Of a stretch of DNA of 64,000 nt, positions 62,401 to 64,000 are shown piece by piece; position 1 is the first letter of the stretch, and every line of letters starts with the position of its first letter. The notes beneath the pieces are model-generated. The model was not told the origin of the DNA and ran no database searches. It saw only the letters and a program-made list of their open reading frames with translations. The DNA lies in NCBI RefSeq assembly GCF_003254395.2, contig NC_037648.1, positions 4,133,868 through 4,197,867 on the forward strand, in the 5' to 3' direction. The DNA is from Apis mellifera. Lineage: Eukaryota; Arthropoda; Insecta; Hymenoptera; Apidae. The translations under genes and the position numbers were made by a program.

Positions 62401-64000
62401 TGTAAGCAGTGTTGATATTTCAAAAGACACAAAAAAAGAAAATAATTGCAAATATTGTAAATATAAAATCGTTTTACGTGATATAATATTGTTTAGATTA
62501 CAATGTTTATTGGCATCCGTATGATAATTTTTTTAAAATTATATGATGTAATGAGACTATGTTTTTTTGATACCTTTATTTTTTTTTTTTCAAAAACTTG
62601 TGTGCTACGAACTTATGTGATTGTTATATGTTGTAATGAAATCAAATGTTTTCTAATCAAGAAAATCGATGATTGCAAATGCAAAAATCTTTGATTATGA
62701 ATCATTTGAATTTTGAATCTTGATTCTTGAATCTATATTATATCTATATAAATCTTAAAATATCAAAAGAAAATGTTGAGTTTTTAAAATTTGTCCCCCT
62801 TATTTTTATATATAAAAATATAAGTACGTTTTGCGCACAATATCAAAGAGAATAGAGAGATTCTGCGTACATAAAAATTAACTTATAAATTTCCTTACTA
62901 AAAGTTTTAATAGATGTGCCATTAGAATCAATTTAATGAATTATAGCAAGATATGCCGAGTCTAAAGCATAATCTTTTCTATTGAACTTTAAAAATAATT
63001 TAATCTAAAATTAAATGCATGCTTATAAAATTATATATATATTATATATTTTGATAGATATACTGATAGATATAAAAGATTTAAAAAATGAATTTTTCCA
63101 AAAATAGCAATATTGTTGATTGTATCATAAACTTATTATTATTATTAAATAACTTCTTATTCGTGATATACAATTCTTAATTTATAAAAAATCATCTAGG
63201 ATTTAAATATTTTTAATATTTTATTATCATAGTCATTATATCAAAAAATATTTCAAACAAAAATTGAGTGATTTCATATTATGGAAAGGGAGAGAGAGGA
63301 AGATCTTATGAATTCATATAATTAACATTTTTGTGTGTAAAAGTATTAAAATAATATTGAAAGTCAAATTATTTTTTTCTTAAATTAAATCATATTAATT
63401 TTATTATATCAACCGATTCAAATTGTCATTCTCTATGAAAAATTCTTTTAAAAAGTCATTTATATTGAAATTTATATTGAAAATACTGTGAGAAATATTT
63501 AAAAAATATTTTGCAAAAGTATATATACATTACATACATTATATATACATTATACATATATATATATTATATATAGTATTATATATACATTTCTAATTTA
63601 TTTGTGCATTTCATTTATTTTAAATATAAAATGGTATTTTGTTTCTTAGAATATCTTTTTAAAATAGTTATAATTATTCTTCATCCATTTCCTTCGTCCA
63701 TTAGTTTTTTGTATTGAATTCTTATTCAATTAATGGAAGTATAATATTATAAATAAAATTTTATATATGTAAAAAATATATAAACAAGATTTTTTACATG
63801 CTCGAAATCTTTATAAGAATAAATATTAATATTTATTAATTAACAATTATTAATATTTTTAGTATTTTTAAAAAAATTGCAAGTATAATGCTCAAGAATA
63901 AATATAGAAAAAGTAAACCAATAAATATAGAAAATGAAAAGTTTTAACTATGGTAAATATAGATTCACATATCAATATACAAGAAATCAAAAGAAAAGAA

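Larger units (their letters stand above)
59723..64000. other. A/T-rich DNA, no gene seen
   Basis: Contains the (TA)n run at 60317-60368, a moderately complex stretch at 61440-61760 and the 62.2-62.4 kb patch. The frame at 62503-62694 is Phe/Cys/Ile-rich and unrecognised. Confidence 0.55.

Overview
The window looks like nuclear DNA of a hymenopteran insect, most likely a bee close to Apis. It is extremely A/T-rich (well over four-fifths A/T in most stretches), with many long (AT)n runs. It also carries a decayed mariner transposon whose termini and protein sequence fit the honey-bee type 'mellifera' mariners. The organism call is inference. No bacterial, phage or organellar gene is visible.

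I recognise no intact protein-coding host gene. The only recognisable coding sequence is the mariner transposase pseudogene (58847-59646) inside a 919-bp, internally deleted element (58802-59720). It has near-perfect terminal inverted repeats and a TA target duplication. Other open frames in the window are short, mostly lack ATG and match no family I know. The window is probably intergenic DNA or the inside of a very long intron.

Layout: A/T-rich DNA is interrupted by islands of more balanced composition at about 5.4-6.2, 10.65-11.1, 14.6-14.9, 19.3-19.5, 20.4-20.8, 22.9-23.35, 26.2-26.5, 28.4-28.8, 30.8-31.2, 36.2-36.45, 48.65-49.2, 50.95-51.15, 55.4-55.8, 58.05-58.3 and 62.2-62.4 kb. These are the best candidates for conserved regulatory DNA or unrecognised exons. 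The repeats are more informative: (1) a dispersed fold-back family of about 0.3 kb with at least eleven full or partial copies, the best at 27138-27482, 46376-46669 and 46713-47008, its best-defined ends meeting TTAA; (2) a degenerate array family with a unit near 99 bp, in opposite orientations at 25.4-25.7 and 33.5-34.3 kb; (3) a TA-flanked 247-bp MITE-like element at 11437-11683; (4) a nearly identical 288-bp tandem duplication at 45636-46219; (5) older direct duplications at 16.1/17.0 kb and 52.0/52.5 kb, a 29-bp minisatellite, and several microsatellites.

No gene circuit or pathway can be reconstructed. The most plausible undescribed item is the fold-back repeat family, followed by the ~99-bp array family. 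Identities, copy numbers and conservation were judged by eye and need alignment.
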